Assembly: GCF_020616155.1 (NCBI RefSeq) | Contig: NZ_CP085530.1 | Location: 3,310,501-3,374,500 of the forward strand | Direction: 5' to 3' | Source: Vogesella sp. XCS3 | Lineage (GTDB): Bacteria; Pseudomonadota; Gammaproteobacteria; Burkholderiales; Chromobacteriaceae | Length of the DNA stretch: 64,000 nucleotides | Part shown: positions 17,732-26,761 of the stretch, piece after piece | Position numbering within the stretch: position 1 is the stretch's first letter | How the letters are laid out: each line of letters opens with the position of its first letter | Translations under genes and position numbers: made by a program | The notes under the pieces: model-generated | The model's input: only the letters and a program-made list of their open reading frames with translations | What the model was told of the DNA's origin: nothing | Databases searched by the model: none

Positions 17732-18501
17732 TGCAGCTTGATGCGATTACGCTGTTTCCCGAGATGTTTGACGCAATTACCCGCTTTGGCGTAAGCCGGC
17801 GGGCAATTGAACAATCGATCTGGCAGTTTTCAGCGTGGAATCCACGCGACTTCACCAGTGACAACCATCGCACCGTAGACGACCGCACTTATGGTGGCGG
17901 CCCCGGCATGGTGATGTTGGTTGAACCGCTGGAAAAAGCGATTGCAGCAGCGCGCGCACGACAGGCCGCTGCCGGTGTTGATAAATCACACGTGGTTTAT
18001 CTGTCGCCGCAGGGTGCCCCCCTGACGCACGACAAAGTCAGCAAGCTGGCTGGCATGCCAGGCCTGATTTTGCTGTGTGGCCGTTATGAAGGGGTGGACG
18101 AGCGCCTGATCGATCGTGAAGTCGATGAAGAAATTTCGGTAGGTGATTATGTGTTGTCCGGTGGCGAGCTGCCGGCGATGGTCCTGATGGACGCCATGGT
18201 GCGTCTCTTGCCTGGGGTGTTGAACGACGCCCAGTCTGCCTACGAAGATTCGTTTGTGGATGGCTTGCTGGACTGCCCGCATTACACCCGCCCTGAAGAA
18301 TATCGTGGTGTGCGCGTACCGGATGTCCTGATGTCCGGCAACCATGCCATGATCGCCAAGTGGCGTTTGAAGCAGTCGCTGGGCCGCACTTTCGAGCGCC
18401 GCCCGGATTTGCTGAAAAACCGCACTTTATCCAAACAGGAATCTCGGCTGCTGGCAGAGTACCAGCAGGAACAAGATCTCCTCAAAAACAAGGAGCAGTA
18501 A
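17731..18501 (+). CDS. trmD: tRNA (guanine-N1-)-methyltransferase
   Basis: SPOUT methyltransferase that makes m1G37 in tRNAs reading CNN codons, preventing frameshifts; 256 residues. Seen: [60 protein letters not shown] (trefoil knot), [15 protein letters not shown], and the C-terminal [27 protein letters not shown]. rplS begins one base after its stop codon. Confidence 0.97.
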   Translation: MQLDAITLFPEMFDAITRFGVSRRAIEQSIWQFSAWNPRDFTSDNHRTVDDRTYGGGPGMVMLVEPLEKAIAAARARQAAAGVDKSHVVYLSPQGAPLTHDKVSKLAGMPGLILLCGRYEGVDERLIDREVDEEISVGDYVLSGGELPAMVLMDAMVRLLPGVLNDAQSAYEDSFVDGLLDCPHYTRPEEYRGVRVPDVLMSGNHAMIAKWRLKQSLGRTFERRPDLLKNRTLSKQESRLLAEYQQEQDLLKNKEQ

Positions 18502-18502
18502 C

Positions 18503-18862
18503 ATGGATCTGATCCAGAAACTGGAACAGGAAGAAATCGCCCGTCTGGGTAAAACCATCCCTGAATTTGCACCGGGCGATACCGTTATCGTTCAGGTAAA
18601 AGTAAAAGAGGGTAACCGCGAGCGTCTGCAGGCTTACGAAGGCGTTGTTATCGCCATCCGTAACCGCGGTCTGAACAGCTCCTTCATCGTGCGCAAGATC
18701 TCTTCCGGCGAAGGCGTTGAGCGTACTTTCCAGACTTTCTCCCCGCTGGTAGCTTCCATCGAAGTGAAGCGTCGCGGTGCTGTGCGTCGTGCCAAGCTGT
18801 ACTACCTGCGTGGTCGTACCGGCAAATCCGCACGTATCAAGGAAAAGCTGGTTCGCAAGTAA
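18503..18862 (+). CDS. rplS: 50S ribosomal protein L19
   Basis: 119-residue ribosomal protein located at the subunit interface. [52 protein letters not shown] and [23 protein letters not shown] are characteristic. ACAAGGAGCAGTAAC precedes the ATG, a strong ribosome-binding site overlapping the end of trmD, so the ribosomal protein can be made at a higher level than the two modification enzymes. It is the last gene of the operon. Confidence 0.98.
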   Translation: MDLIQKLEQEEIARLGKTIPEFAPGDTVIVQVKVKEGNRERLQAYEGVVIAIRNRGLNSSFIVRKISSGEGVERTFQTFSPLVASIEVKRRGAVRRAKLYYLRGRTGKSARIKEKLVRK

Positions 18863-18892
18863 GCCCATCGGGTTTAACTTGTCGTACCCTGA

Positions 18893-18920
18893 AAGCGTCA
18901 GCCTCGGCTGGCGCTTTTTT
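18893..18920 (+). terminator. Intrinsic terminator of the rpsP operon
   Basis: AGCGTCAGCC (18894-18903) pairs with GGCTGGCGCT, followed by six T. One G-T pair in the stem. Confidence 0.8.
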
Positions 18921-18946
18921 CATTGGCAACCAGGTTGGCCGCATCC

Positions 18947-19840
18947 ATGCAACAGGCAGCAAAATCGCTTTACCTCGACGCCTTTCTTGACACTCTCTGG
19001 CTGGCCGACAACCTGTCGGCCAATACCCTGGCGGCGTACCGCCGCGACCTGTTGCGGCTGGAGGCGGCCTTGCAGCCATTTGGCCATACCCTGGACACAG
19101 CAGATACGCCGGCGCTGGAGCAGGTGATGCTGGGCCTGATCGATACCGACAAGCCGGCTACCCGCGCGCGGCGCCTGTCGGCTGCGCGGCGCTTTTACCA
19201 TTACCTGTGCCAGCAGAAGCTGCGTGAAGACGACCCGTCGGCTCGCCTGCAAGCGCCCCGGCTGGGCCTGCGTCTGCCGGGTACGCTGTCGGAGGCGCAT
19301 GTGGACGGCTTGTTGGCCGCACCCGATACCGATACGCCTCTGGGGCTACGCGATCGTGCCCTGATCGAAACCCTGTACGCCACCGGCCTGCGTGTCAGCG
19401 AGCTGGTAGGCCTGACTTTGGGTCAGCTGTATCTGGGCGAAGGCTATGTGCGCATTGTGGGCAAAGGCAATAAGGAGCGGCTGGTGCCGCTGGGGCAGGT
19501 GGCCGAGCACTGGCTGCGCCGCTACCTGGCCGAAAGCCGGCCGCTCATCATGGGGGCGGCGCGTAGCGAAGACGTATTCGTCAGCAACCGCAAACAGGCT
19601 ATGACCCGGCAAATGGCCTGGCACCTGATAACCCGCTACGGCAAACAAGCCGGGGCGCCGCCGCTCAGCCCGCATACGCTGCGGCATGCCTTCGCTACCC
19701 ATCTGGTCAACCACGGCGCCGATTTGCGCGTGGTTCAGCTGCTGTTGGGGCATGCCAGCCTGTCTACCACCCAGATCTACACGCACGTGGCCCGCGAGCG
19801 GCTGAAGGCGCTGCACGCGGCGCACCACCCGCGCGGCTAA
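18947..19840 (+). CDS. xerD: Tyrosine recombinase XerD
   Basis: Site-specific recombinase that with XerC resolves chromosome dimers at dif under FtsK control. From the ATG at 18947 it is 297 residues, matching E. coli XerD (298). N-terminal SAM-like core-binding domain ([28 protein letters not shown]), then the catalytic domain with Arg in [14 protein letters not shown], Lys in [42 protein letters not shown] with the nucleophilic tyrosine. A repeat copy (18935-18943) sits just before the start codon. A TTG at 18923 would add eight residues but lies against the preceding terminator. Confidence 0.93.
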   Translation: MQQAAKSLYLDAFLDTLWLADNLSANTLAAYRRDLLRLEAALQPFGHTLDTADTPALEQVMLGLIDTDKPATRARRLSAARRFYHYLCQQKLREDDPSARLQAPRLGLRLPGTLSEAHVDGLLAAPDTDTPLGLRDRALIETLYATGLRVSELVGLTLGQLYLGEGYVRIVGKGNKERLVPLGQVAEHWLRRYLAESRPLIMGAARSEDVFVSNRKQAMTRQMAWHLITRYGKQAGAPPLSPHTLRHAFATHLVNHGADLRVVQLLLGHASLSTTQIYTHVARERLKALHAAHHPRG

Positions 19841-19850
19841 GGTTGGCCGC

Positions 19851-19878
19851 AAAAAAGCCCCGGTAGTTTACCGGGGCT
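19851..19878 (-). terminator. Intrinsic terminator of clpA
   Basis: AGCCCCGGTA (19856-19865) pairs with TACCGGGGCT (19869-19878); on the minus strand six T follow. A repeat copy stands next to it at 19843-19851. Confidence 0.8.
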
Positions 19879-19895
19879 GTCGGGGGCAATAGTGA

Positions 19896-22178
19896 TTATG
19901 CCGTGGCTTCTGCCGGGGTTTCGGCAAACACCAGTTCCACTTTGTCGTCCTGGTCCAGATTGACGGTGACCTCGCCGCCGCCAGCTAGGCGGCCAAACAG
20001 CAGCTCGTCGGCCAGCGCCTTGCGGATGGTGTCCTGAATCAGGCGCGCCATCGGACGGGCGCCCATCAGCGGGTCGAAGCCCTTCTTCGCCAGGAACTTG
20101 CGCAGGCTGTCGCTGAAGTGGATTTCCACTTTCTTGTCGGATAGCTGCTGTTCCAGCTGCATCAGGAACTTGTCCACCACCTGCAGGATGATCTCCTCGT
20201 TCAGCATGCCAAACGGGATGATGGCATCCAGGCGGTTGCGGAACTCGGGGCTGAACAGGCGCTTGATATCGCCCATTTCGTCCCCGGCCTGTTTGCTGTT
20301 GGTAAAGCCGATACTGGATTTGGACAGCGACTCGGCACCCGCATTGGTGGTCATGATGATCACCACATTGCGGAAGTCAGCCTTGCGCCCGTTATTATCG
20401 GTCAGCGTACCGTGGTCCATCACCTGCAGCAGCACGTTGAAGATGTCCGGGTGCGCCTTTTCGATTTCGTCCAGCAGCAGTACCGCGTAAGGGTGCTTGG
20501 TGACCTGTTCGGTCAGCAGGCCGCCCTGTTCAAAGCCGACATAGCCCGGTGGCGCGCCAATCAGGCGGCTGACCGCGTGGCGTTCCATGTACTCGGACAT
20601 ATCAAAGCGCAGTAGCTCCACGCCCAGGAAGTAGGCCAGCTGCTTGGCCACCTCGGTCTTGCCCACGCCAGTGGGGCCGGAGAACAGGAAGGAGCCGATC
20701 GGCTTTTGCGGGTTCCCCAGGCCGGAACGCGACATCTTGATGGCTGCGGCCAACGCTTCGATGGCCTTGTCCTGGCCAAACACCACGTTTTTCAGGTCGC
20801 GATCCAGGTTTTTCAGCACGTTGCGGTCATCGCTGCTGATGGTCTTGGCCGGAATACGGGCGATCTTGGCGATGATCTCTTCGATCTCGCCCTTGTTGAT
20901 CACCTTCTTCTGCTTGGACTTCGGCAGGATTTTTTGCGCCGCACCGGCCTCGTCGATCACGTCGATGGCTTTGTCCGGCAGGTGGCGGTCGTTGATGTAA
21001 CGCGCCGACAGCTCTGCTGCCGTCGACAGCGCGGCCAAGGTGTATTTCACGCCATGGTGCGCCTCGAAACGGCTTTTCAGCCCCTTCAGGATCTCGATGG
21101 TCTGTTCTACCGATGGCTCGGGTACGTCAATCTTCTGGAAGCGGCGCGACAGGGCGCTGTCTTTTTCGAAGATGCCGCGATATTCGCCATAAGTGGTAGC
21201 GCCAATGCAGCGCAGGCTGCCATTGGAGAGGGCCGGTTTTAGCAGGTTGGAGGCGTCCAGCGTGCCACCGGATGCCGCACCGGCGCCGATCAGGGTGTGG
21301 ATTTCGTCAATGAACAGCACGGCGTGGCTGTCTTCGGCCAGCTGCTTGATCACCTGTTTCAGGCGCTGCTCGAAGTCACCACGGTATTTGGTGCCCGCCA
21401 GCAGGGCACCCATATCCAGCGAATACACCGTGGCTTTAGCCAGCACATCCGGTACATCACCTGCCACGATACGGCGCGCCAGGCCCTCGGCAATGGCGGT
21501 TTTACCCACGCCGGCTTCACCTACCAGCAGCGGGTTGTTCTTGCGGCGGCGGCACAGGATCTGGATCACGCGCTCGACCTCGTGCTCGCGGCCGATCAGC
21601 GGGTCGATCTTGCCGTCGCGCGCCTGCTGGTTCAGGTTCTGCGTGTAGTTTTCCAGCGCGCCGCCCGGGGCGTTGCCACTATCTTCCCCTTCATTCTCGC
21701 CAGAGGCATCGTGGTGCGGCTCCTGGCTGGCGGCCGGTTTGGCGTTTTGCTTGGTGATGCCGTGCGAGATGAAGTTCACTACGTCCAGGCGCGAAATACC
21801 CTGCTGATGCAGGTAGTACACGGCGTGCGAGTCTTTCTCGCCAAAGATGGCCACCAGGATATTGGCACCGGTGACTTCTTTTTTGCCGGACGACTGCACG
21901 TGCAGGATGGCGCGCTGGATCACGCGCTGGAATCCCAGTGTCGGTTGGGTTTCCACTTCGGCCTCACCGGGCACGGTGGGGGTGTGTTCGTCGATAAAGT
22001 CCCCCAGCTGCTTTTTCAGCTGGTCGATGTTGGCGCCGCAGGCGCGGAGGACTTCGGCTGCAGACGGGTTGTCAGTCATCGCCAGGAGCAGGTGCTCCAC
22101 GCTGATGAATTCGTGCCGTTTGCGGCGTGCATCCATAAAGGCCATGTGCAGGCTGACTTCCAGTTCTTGGGCAATCAT
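19896..22178 (-). CDS. clpA: ATP-dependent Clp protease ATP-binding subunit ClpA
   Basis: Hexameric AAA+ unfoldase that feeds substrates to ClpP, 760 residues. Clp N-domain ([34 protein letters not shown]), first AAA+ module with GEAGVGKT, second with GPTGVGKT, and the ClpP-docking loop with IGF (SSIGFTN). The ATG at 22178 overlaps the clpS stop by one base (TGATG), with GGAGG just upstream, so an extended start at 22283 inside clpS is rejected. ClpS and ClpA are made together, as expected for N-end-rule degradation. Confidence 0.96.
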   Translation of the reverse strand: MIAQELEVSLHMAFMDARRKRHEFISVEHLLLAMTDNPSAAEVLRACGANIDQLKKQLGDFIDEHTPTVPGEAEVETQPTLGFQRVIQRAILHVQSSGKKEVTGANILVAIFGEKDSHAVYYLHQQGISRLDVVNFISHGITKQNAKPAASQEPHHDASGENEGEDSGNAPGGALENYTQNLNQQARDGKIDPLIGREHEVERVIQILCRRRKNNPLLVGEAGVGKTAIAEGLARRIVAGDVPDVLAKATVYSLDMGALLAGTKYRGDFEQRLKQVIKQLAEDSHAVLFIDEIHTLIGAGAASGGTLDASNLLKPALSNGSLRCIGATTYGEYRGIFEKDSALSRRFQKIDVPEPSVEQTIEILKGLKSRFEAHHGVKYTLAALSTAAELSARYINDRHLPDKAIDVIDEAGAAQKILPKSKQKKVINKGEIEEIIAKIARIPAKTISSDDRNVLKNLDRDLKNVVFGQDKAIEALAAAIKMSRSGLGNPQKPIGSFLFSGPTGVGKTEVAKQLAYFLGVELLRFDMSEYMERHAVSRLIGAPPGYVGFEQGGLLTEQVTKHPYAVLLLDEIEKAHPDIFNVLLQVMDHGTLTDNNGRKADFRNVVIIMTTNAGAESLSKSSIGFTNSKQAGDEMGDIKRLFSPEFRNRLDAIIPFGMLNEEIILQVVDKFLMQLEQQLSDKKVEIHFSDSLRKFLAKKGFDPLMGARPMARLIQDTIRKALADELLFGRLAGGGEVTVNLDQDDKVELVFAETPAEATA

Positions 22179-22486
22179 CAGTTTTCCTCCATGACACACT
22201 GCAGTGGATGCTGGTGCGTTTGTGCGTGCTGCGAAACTTGTTCTACCTTGGTGGCAGCGATGTCTTTGGTATAAATGCCACAAAGACCCTTACCTTCATT
22301 GTGGACCTGCAGCATCACGATTGTGGCTTTTTCGGCATTCATGTGAAAAAAATGCTGCAGTACCTCAACGACAAAGTCCATCGGGGTGAAATCGTCGTTC
22401 AATAACAATACTTTATACATCGGTGGGGGTTTGACCTCGGCCTTGCGGGCCGCTGTCACGACATCATCCTTGTGCTGCGTAGACAT
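22178..22486 (-). CDS. clpS: ClpA adaptor protein ClpS
   Basis: 102-residue adaptor that delivers N-degron substrates to ClpAP. Seen: [27 protein letters not shown], where the DD region binds the N-terminal residue of substrates, and the [29 protein letters not shown] segment. It is translationally coupled to clpA. The divergent cold-shock gene is 238 bases away. Confidence 0.96.
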   Translation of the reverse strand: MSTQHKDDVVTAARKAEVKPPPMYKVLLLNDDFTPMDFVVEVLQHFFHMNAEKATIVMLQVHNEGKGLCGIYTKDIAATKVEQVSQHAQTHQHPLQCVMEEN

Positions 22487-22570
22487 GGGAACCTTCTGCG
22501 AATTCGCGCTTATTTCAATTTTGGTTCGTATGGCTGCTTTTTCAAGCCCCTTAACTTTTACCGGCTTGTC

Positions 22571-22599
22571 TTGACGTTGTCACACGCTAGGCGTAGAAA
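22571..22599 (+). promoter_or_regulatory. Promoter of the cold-shock gene with a long leader
   Basis: TTGACG (22571-22576), 17-base spacer, TAGAAA (22594-22599). Transcription would start near 22606, leaving a 5' leader of about 119 nucleotides before the ATG at 22725, in keeping with the long thermosensitive leaders of cold-shock mRNAs. Confidence 0.5.
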
Positions 22600-22724
22600 T
22601 ACAGACGGTGCTTGGCTTTGCATCGCTGGCTGTGTGTAAACCGTTACCTGCTGCAGCGTTTGTAAGCTTGGACTGTCAGGGCTCACCACCCTGTTTACTT
22701 TATGCATGCTAAGGATAGTTACAC

Positions 22725-22928
22725 ATGGCAACTGGTATTGTTAAGTGGTTCAACGACGCTAAAGGCTTCGGCTTCATCACTCCGGACGAAGGCGGCGATG
22801 ACCTGTTCGCGCACTTCTCCGCGATCAATATGCAAGGTTTCAAATCGCTGACCGAAGGCCAGCGTGTAAGCTTTGACGTCGTTCAAGGCCCGAAAGGCAA
22901 GCAAGCCTCCAACATCCAGAAAGCCTAA
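22725..22928 (+). CDS. Cold-shock domain protein (CspA/CspD family)
   Basis: 67-residue single OB-fold nucleic-acid chaperone. RNP1 KGFGFI and RNP2 DLFAHF are both present ([31 protein letters not shown] is split by normal spacing). AAGGATAG precedes the ATG. From sequence alone CspA and CspD types are hard to separate. The neighbourhood (clpA-clpS-csp-icd-idh) matches the cspD locus that I recall from Pseudomonas, so CspD-like is a reasonable guess. A bidirectional terminator follows. Confidence 0.95.
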   Translation: MATGIVKWFNDAKGFGFITPDEGGDDLFAHFSAINMQGFKSLTEGQRVSFDVVQGPKGKQASNIQKA

Positions 22929-22965
22929 GCTTGCGCTAGCTGACGGATGTAGCGGGAACGCTGCT

Positions 22966-22999
22966 GACAAAAACCGCATCAAGCCGATGCGGTTTTTTT
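22966..22999. terminator. Bidirectional terminator between the cold-shock gene and mdtH
   Basis: ACCGCATC (22973-22980), five-base loop, GATGCGGT (22986-22993), with five A before and seven T after; it serves both converging genes. Confidence 0.85.
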
Positions 23000-23009
23000 G
23001 CGTCTGTCA

Positions 23010-24215
23010 TCAGACAGGCTGAGCCACTATCGGCGCGGTGCCCGCGTGCAAAAGCTGGCGGTAGAGTGCTGCAAAGGTCAGGCTGCCGATGGCGGCGAGC
23101 ATCAGCCAGGGCAGGGCTGGCATGGCCAGGCTGCGCGAGATATCCAGCAGCCAGCCGCCTCCCAGGTAGCCGGTGGCCCCGCCCAGTGCCAGCCCCAGGC
23201 GGCTGGTGCCGCTGTAGCTGGCGCGTGCTTCGCTTTGCGCGTAGCTGGCCAGTAGTGCCTCGCGTGCCGGTTCGGTGATCAGGCTACCGGTATAGAACAA
23301 CGCGAGTAGCGGCATGGCCAGCCACAGGCTTTGCGCTAGCGCCATCAGCAGCAAGCTCAGCGTCATCACCGCGATACCCAGCAACATGCGTTGTGCCAGG
23401 CTGAGGTAGCGTTCGCCCAGCTTGGCCAGCGGGTAGAGCAGGGTGAGCGACAGCGTGGTTTCCATGGCGTACAGCCAGCCCACCACCTGCGGCGTACCCG
23501 CCATCTGTTTGAGCACGATGGGGACCAGCAGCATGATCTGCACGCCCAGCACGTAGTAGCCGCTAAGGGTCAGTACCAGCCGCATATAGCGCTTGTCTGC
23601 CAGCACGATGCGTACCGAGGCTAAGGGCGATGCTTTGCCGCTGGCCACGCGGTAGGCCGGTAGCAGCCACAGGTTGGCCGCAGCCGCTAGTACGAACACC
23701 GCACAGCCGCCCATGCCTACCCACCAGAAGTCAAAATGCAGTAGCCAGGAGCCCAGCATGGCACCGCTTACCGCTGCCGCGCTCTCCCACATCATCAGCA
23801 GCGTGTAGAAGTGGTTGCGCTCGTGCTGGCGGGTCAGTTTGATGATGAGGGCAGCACGGGGCGGGTCGAACAGCATGCCGCCCAGGCCGGACAGAATGCA
23901 GGAAAACACCAGGGTAGCAGGGGTTTGCGCCATGGCCATGGCGGCAAAGCCGGCGGCGCGTAGTAGCATGCCACCGACAATCAGCGGTTTGGCACCGTAG
24001 CGATCGGCCAGCGAGCCGCCCAGTAAGCCCAGCCCCTGTTGCATTAGCTGGCGTATGGCCAGCGCCAAACCCACTGCCGCGGCGGCCCAGCCCAGCTGGT
24101 CGACAAAGTGGATGCTGATCAGCGGAAACACGCTGAAAAAGCCGAATACCACCAAGACGTTGTCGAGCATAATGAAACGCCTGCCCAAGCGCCGCGCCTG
24201 TTCTGCCGAAGCCAT
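23010..24215 (-). CDS. mdtH: MFS transporter of the MdtH type
   Basis: Inner-membrane major facilitator with about 12 helices, 401 residues from the ATG at 24215 (E. coli MdtH has 402). It aligns along its length with MdtH as I know it: QARRLGRRFIMLDNVLVVFGFFSVFPLISI, the A-loop GGSLADRYGAKPLIVGGM, LSGLGGMLFDPPRAALI, and TEPAREALLASYA near the end. E. coli MdtH is a putative fluoroquinolone exporter; the natural substrate here is unknown. An upstream start at 24257 is less likely because AGGGGC precedes the 24215 ATG. It is divergent from a LysR regulator 92 bases away, which is a plausible controller. Confidence 0.85.
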   Translation of the reverse strand: MASAEQARRLGRRFIMLDNVLVVFGFFSVFPLISIHFVDQLGWAAAAVGLALAIRQLMQQGLGLLGGSLADRYGAKPLIVGGMLLRAAGFAAMAMAQTPATLVFSCILSGLGGMLFDPPRAALIIKLTRQHERNHFYTLLMMWESAAAVSGAMLGSWLLHFDFWWVGMGGCAVFVLAAAANLWLLPAYRVASGKASPLASVRIVLADKRYMRLVLTLSGYYVLGVQIMLLVPIVLKQMAGTPQVVGWLYAMETTLSLTLLYPLAKLGERYLSLAQRMLLGIAVMTLSLLLMALAQSLWLAMPLLALFYTGSLITEPAREALLASYAQSEARASYSGTSRLGLALGGATGYLGGGWLLDISRSLAMPALPWLMLAAIGSLTFAALYRQLLHAGTAPIVAQPV

Positions 24216-24264
24216 GATGTGCCCCTGTGTGAAGTGGCCTTCATTGTCATGCGGCATCAGCTAT

Positions 24265-24297
24265 CATAGAAGCCGTTAACTGCTAATATTTTCTATG
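24265..24297. promoter_or_regulatory. Possible LysR operator between mdtH and lysR
   Basis: CATAGAA (24265-24271) and TTCTATG (24291-24297) form a 7-bp inverted repeat with a 19-base AT-rich spacer in the divergent promoter region. This is suggestive only; the classical T-N11-A core is not clear. Confidence 0.3.
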
Positions 24298-24307
24298 GCT
24301 TTTCATT

Positions 24308-25195
24308 ATGGCTATTTCACTGGATGACCTCGCCCTGCTGATCGATATCGTCGATTGCGGCAGCTTTAGCCAGGCGGCTGCGCGCCGTGGTTGGTCGCAG
24401 CCGCAGGTTAGCCAGCGCGTGGCGGTGCTGGAGGCCAATGTTGGCGCGCAGCTATTCCGCCGCCATCGCCGCGGCGCGGTGCCGACGCCGGCGTGCGAGG
24501 CCTATTTGCCGGCGGCGCGGCAAGCTTTGGCCATTCTGGACGATGGCCGCCGCGCGGTGCAGGGCGTGCCGGCACTGCCGCGCCTGACGCTGGCCTGCCT
24601 GCCATCGCTGGCGTCGGTGGTGTTTGGCCCGGTGCTGGTGGCGCTGGCCGAGGCGCCGTTCGAGATCCGCTGCAGTACTGATCATTCGCCCGCCATCATG
24701 GAGCGGCTACTTACCGATGGGGTACAGGTGGGCTTTGTGCTGAAGTGCCCGCCAATGGCCGGTATCCAGATGGAGCGCATCTGGTGCTCGCCTATCGTAC
24801 CGGTGGTACATAAGCGCCACCCGCTGGCGCAAGCTGGGGAGCTGACGCTGGCAGAGGTAGCCAATGCGCGGCTGGCGCCGCAGTACTGGGGCGACGCCTG
24901 CGACACCCTGCTGGCCATGCTGCGTCAGCAGCGCACCGCCAGTGGCCCCTTGCACGCCATCCAGCCGGCCAGTGCCGCACGCGAGCTGGCGATGGAACAT
25001 GGCTTTCTGACCTTCATGCCCGAGGTGGCGGTCAAACGCGACCTGCGCGAAGGCCGGCTGGTGAAGCTGGCCATCCGCGACCTGCCACTATGGCAGTGGG
25101 AGGTGATGATGGCCTGGCGCGCCGGCAAGCGCAGCGACGCACCCAAGCAGCAAGTGCTGGATACGGTGCGGGCGATGGCGCCGGACTGGGCCTGA
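24308..25195 (+). CDS. LysR-family transcriptional regulator
   Basis: 295 residues. N-terminal winged helix-turn-helix (LALLIDIVDCGSFSQAAARRGWSQPQVSQRVAVLEANVGAQLFRRHRRGAVPT) followed by a periplasmic-binding-protein-like effector domain from about residue 90. The inducer is unknown. It is divergent from the MdtH-type exporter, the usual layout for a LysR protein and its target. A perfect 18-bp palindrome made of two repeat copies follows two bases after the stop codon. Confidence 0.9.
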   Translation: MAISLDDLALLIDIVDCGSFSQAAARRGWSQPQVSQRVAVLEANVGAQLFRRHRRGAVPTPACEAYLPAARQALAILDDGRRAVQGVPALPRLTLACLPSLASVVFGPVLVALAEAPFEIRCSTDHSPAIMERLLTDGVQVGFVLKCPPMAGIQMERIWCSPIVPVVHKRHPLAQAGELTLAEVANARLAPQYWGDACDTLLAMLRQQRTASGPLHAIQPASAARELAMEHGFLTFMPEVAVKRDLREGRLVKLAIRDLPLWQWEVMMAWRAGKRSDAPKQQVLDTVRAMAPDWA

Positions 25196-25196
25196 C

Positions 25197-25214
25197 GCGG
25201 CCAACGTTGGCCGC
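25197..25214. repeat. Perfect 18-bp palindrome of the GGTTGGCCGCA-type repeat
   Basis: GCGGCCAACGTTGGCCGC, two head-to-head copies of the core motif, directly after the lysR stop and ahead of a second hairpin. Confidence 0.8.
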
Positions 25215-25227
25215 AGGTACGCGTGGC

Positions 25228-25253
25228 AAGGCCCTGCCTGGCGGCAGGGCCTT
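25228..25253. terminator. Hairpin between convergent lysR and icd
   Basis: AAGGCCCTGCC (25228-25238), loop TGGC, perfect 11-bp complement (25243-25253). T tracts on both sides are weak, so termination may be Rho-assisted. Confidence 0.55.
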
Positions 25254-25275
25254 GCTGTGGTCGTACAGGGTGGTA

Positions 25276-26505
25276 TTACATGCGCGCGATCATGGCGTCG
25301 CCAAATTCAGAGCACGACACCTCGGTAGCGCCGTCCATCAAGCGGGCAAAGTCGTAGGTGACTACCTTGTCGCCAATGGCGGCCTCCATGGCGTGGATGA
25401 CCAGGTCGGCGGCTTCCTTCCAGCCCAGGTGGCGCAGCATCATCTCGGCAGACAGGATCAGCGAGCCGGGGTTCACCTTGTCCAGCCCGGCGTACTTGGG
25501 CGCGGTGCCGTGGGTAGCTTCAAAGCAGGCGTACTGGTCGGAGATATTGGCCCCCGGCGCGATACCGATGCCGCCCACCTGCGCCGCCAGCGCGTCGGAT
25601 ATGTAGTCACCGTTCAGGTTGGTGGTGGCAATCACATCGTACTCGGCCGGGCGCAGCAGGATCTGCTGCAGGAAGGCGTCGGCGATGGCGTCCTTGATCA
25701 CGATGCCGTTTGGCAGTTTCAGCCACGGCCCGCCGTCGATCTCTACGCCACCGAACTCGCGTTTGGCCAGCGCGTAGGCGCTATCGCGGAAGTTACCCTC
25801 GGTAAACTTCATGATATTGCCCTTGTGCACGATGGTGACCGACTTGCGCTGGTTGTCGATGGCGTACTGGATGGCGGCACGCACCAGCCGCTCGCTGCCC
25901 TCCACCGAGATCGGCTTGATGCCGATGCCGGAGCTGGCGGGGAAGCGGATCTTCTTCACGCCCATTTCGTCTTGCAAGAAGCGGATCACCTTCTGTACCG
26001 CTTCGCTGCCGTGGGCCCACTCGATACCGGCGTAGATGTCCTCGGTGTTTTCGCGGAAGATCACCATGTTCACCAGCTCCGGCTGCTTCAGCGGTGACGG
26101 CACGCCTTTGAAATACTGCACCGGGCGCACGCACTGGTACAGGTCCAGCTCCTGGCGCAGCGCCACGTTCAGCGAGCGGATGCCGCCGCCCACCGGCGTG
26201 GTCATCGGCCCCTTGATCGATACGGCGTATTCTTTCAGCGCGTCGAAGGTTTCGCGTGGCAGCCATTCGTCCGGGCCGTACAGGCGGGTGGACTTCTCGC
26301 CGGCGTATACCTCCATCCAGTGAATCTTCTTCTGTCCGCCGTAGGCTTTGGCCACCGCCGCATCGATGACCTTGATCATCACCGGGGTGATGTCGACGCC
26401 GATGCCGTCGCCTTCAATGTACGGAATGATGGGCTGGTCGGGTACAAGTTGGCCTGGCAGGATCTTCTGGCCACCGGCCGGCACCTTGATATGCGATACG
26501 CTCAT
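25276..26505 (-). CDS. icd: NADP-dependent isocitrate dehydrogenase, dimeric type
   Basis: TCA-cycle enzyme making 2-oxoglutarate, CO2 and NADPH; 409 residues. Seen: [41 protein letters not shown] containing the serine that AceK phosphorylates in E. coli, [44 protein letters not shown] and [11 protein letters not shown], where Lys-Tyr predicts NADP specificity. ACAGGAGAGAAC precedes the ATG at 26505. aceK lies about 4 kb away, so this isozyme is the regulated one. A second, unrelated isocitrate dehydrogenase is the next gene upstream. Confidence 0.96.
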   Translation of the reverse strand: MSVSHIKVPAGGQKILPGQLVPDQPIIPYIEGDGIGVDITPVMIKVIDAAVAKAYGGQKKIHWMEVYAGEKSTRLYGPDEWLPRETFDALKEYAVSIKGPMTTPVGGGIRSLNVALRQELDLYQCVRPVQYFKGVPSPLKQPELVNMVIFRENTEDIYAGIEWAHGSEAVQKVIRFLQDEMGVKKIRFPASSGIGIKPISVEGSERLVRAAIQYAIDNQRKSVTIVHKGNIMKFTEGNFRDSAYALAKREFGGVEIDGGPWLKLPNGIVIKDAIADAFLQQILLRPAEYDVIATTNLNGDYISDALAAQVGGIGIAPGANISDQYACFEATHGTAPKYAGLDKVNPGSLILSAEMMLRHLGWKEAADLVIHAMEAAIGDKVVTYDFARLMDGATEVSCSEFGDAMIARM

Positions 26506-26710
26506 GCTGTTCTCTCCTGTGTCATGCGGACATGTTGTGGCAGCTGCCACGGCGTGCCGGCTATCAGACTGCAACAGGGCTAATCTGTTCGCGCCAGCCG
26601 TGGGGTAAATGGCGTGCAATATTGCAGCTAGTGTTGGCAACACCCTGTCGTTGTTATGGTACGTGCCACGCAAAGCGCCAAGGTCTGATTGCCACCGCGT
26701 GGCGTCGGGC

Positions 26711-26741
26711 ATAAAAAAACGCCAAGGCAAGCCTTGGCGTT
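26711..26741 (-). terminator. Intrinsic terminator of idh
   Basis: AACGCCAAGGC (26718-26728), loop AA, GCCTTGGCGTT (26731-26741); seven T follow on the minus strand. icd therefore has its own promoter in 26506-26710. Confidence 0.85.
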
Positions 26742-26761
26742 GTGTGCGGCAGGGTGGGGGC

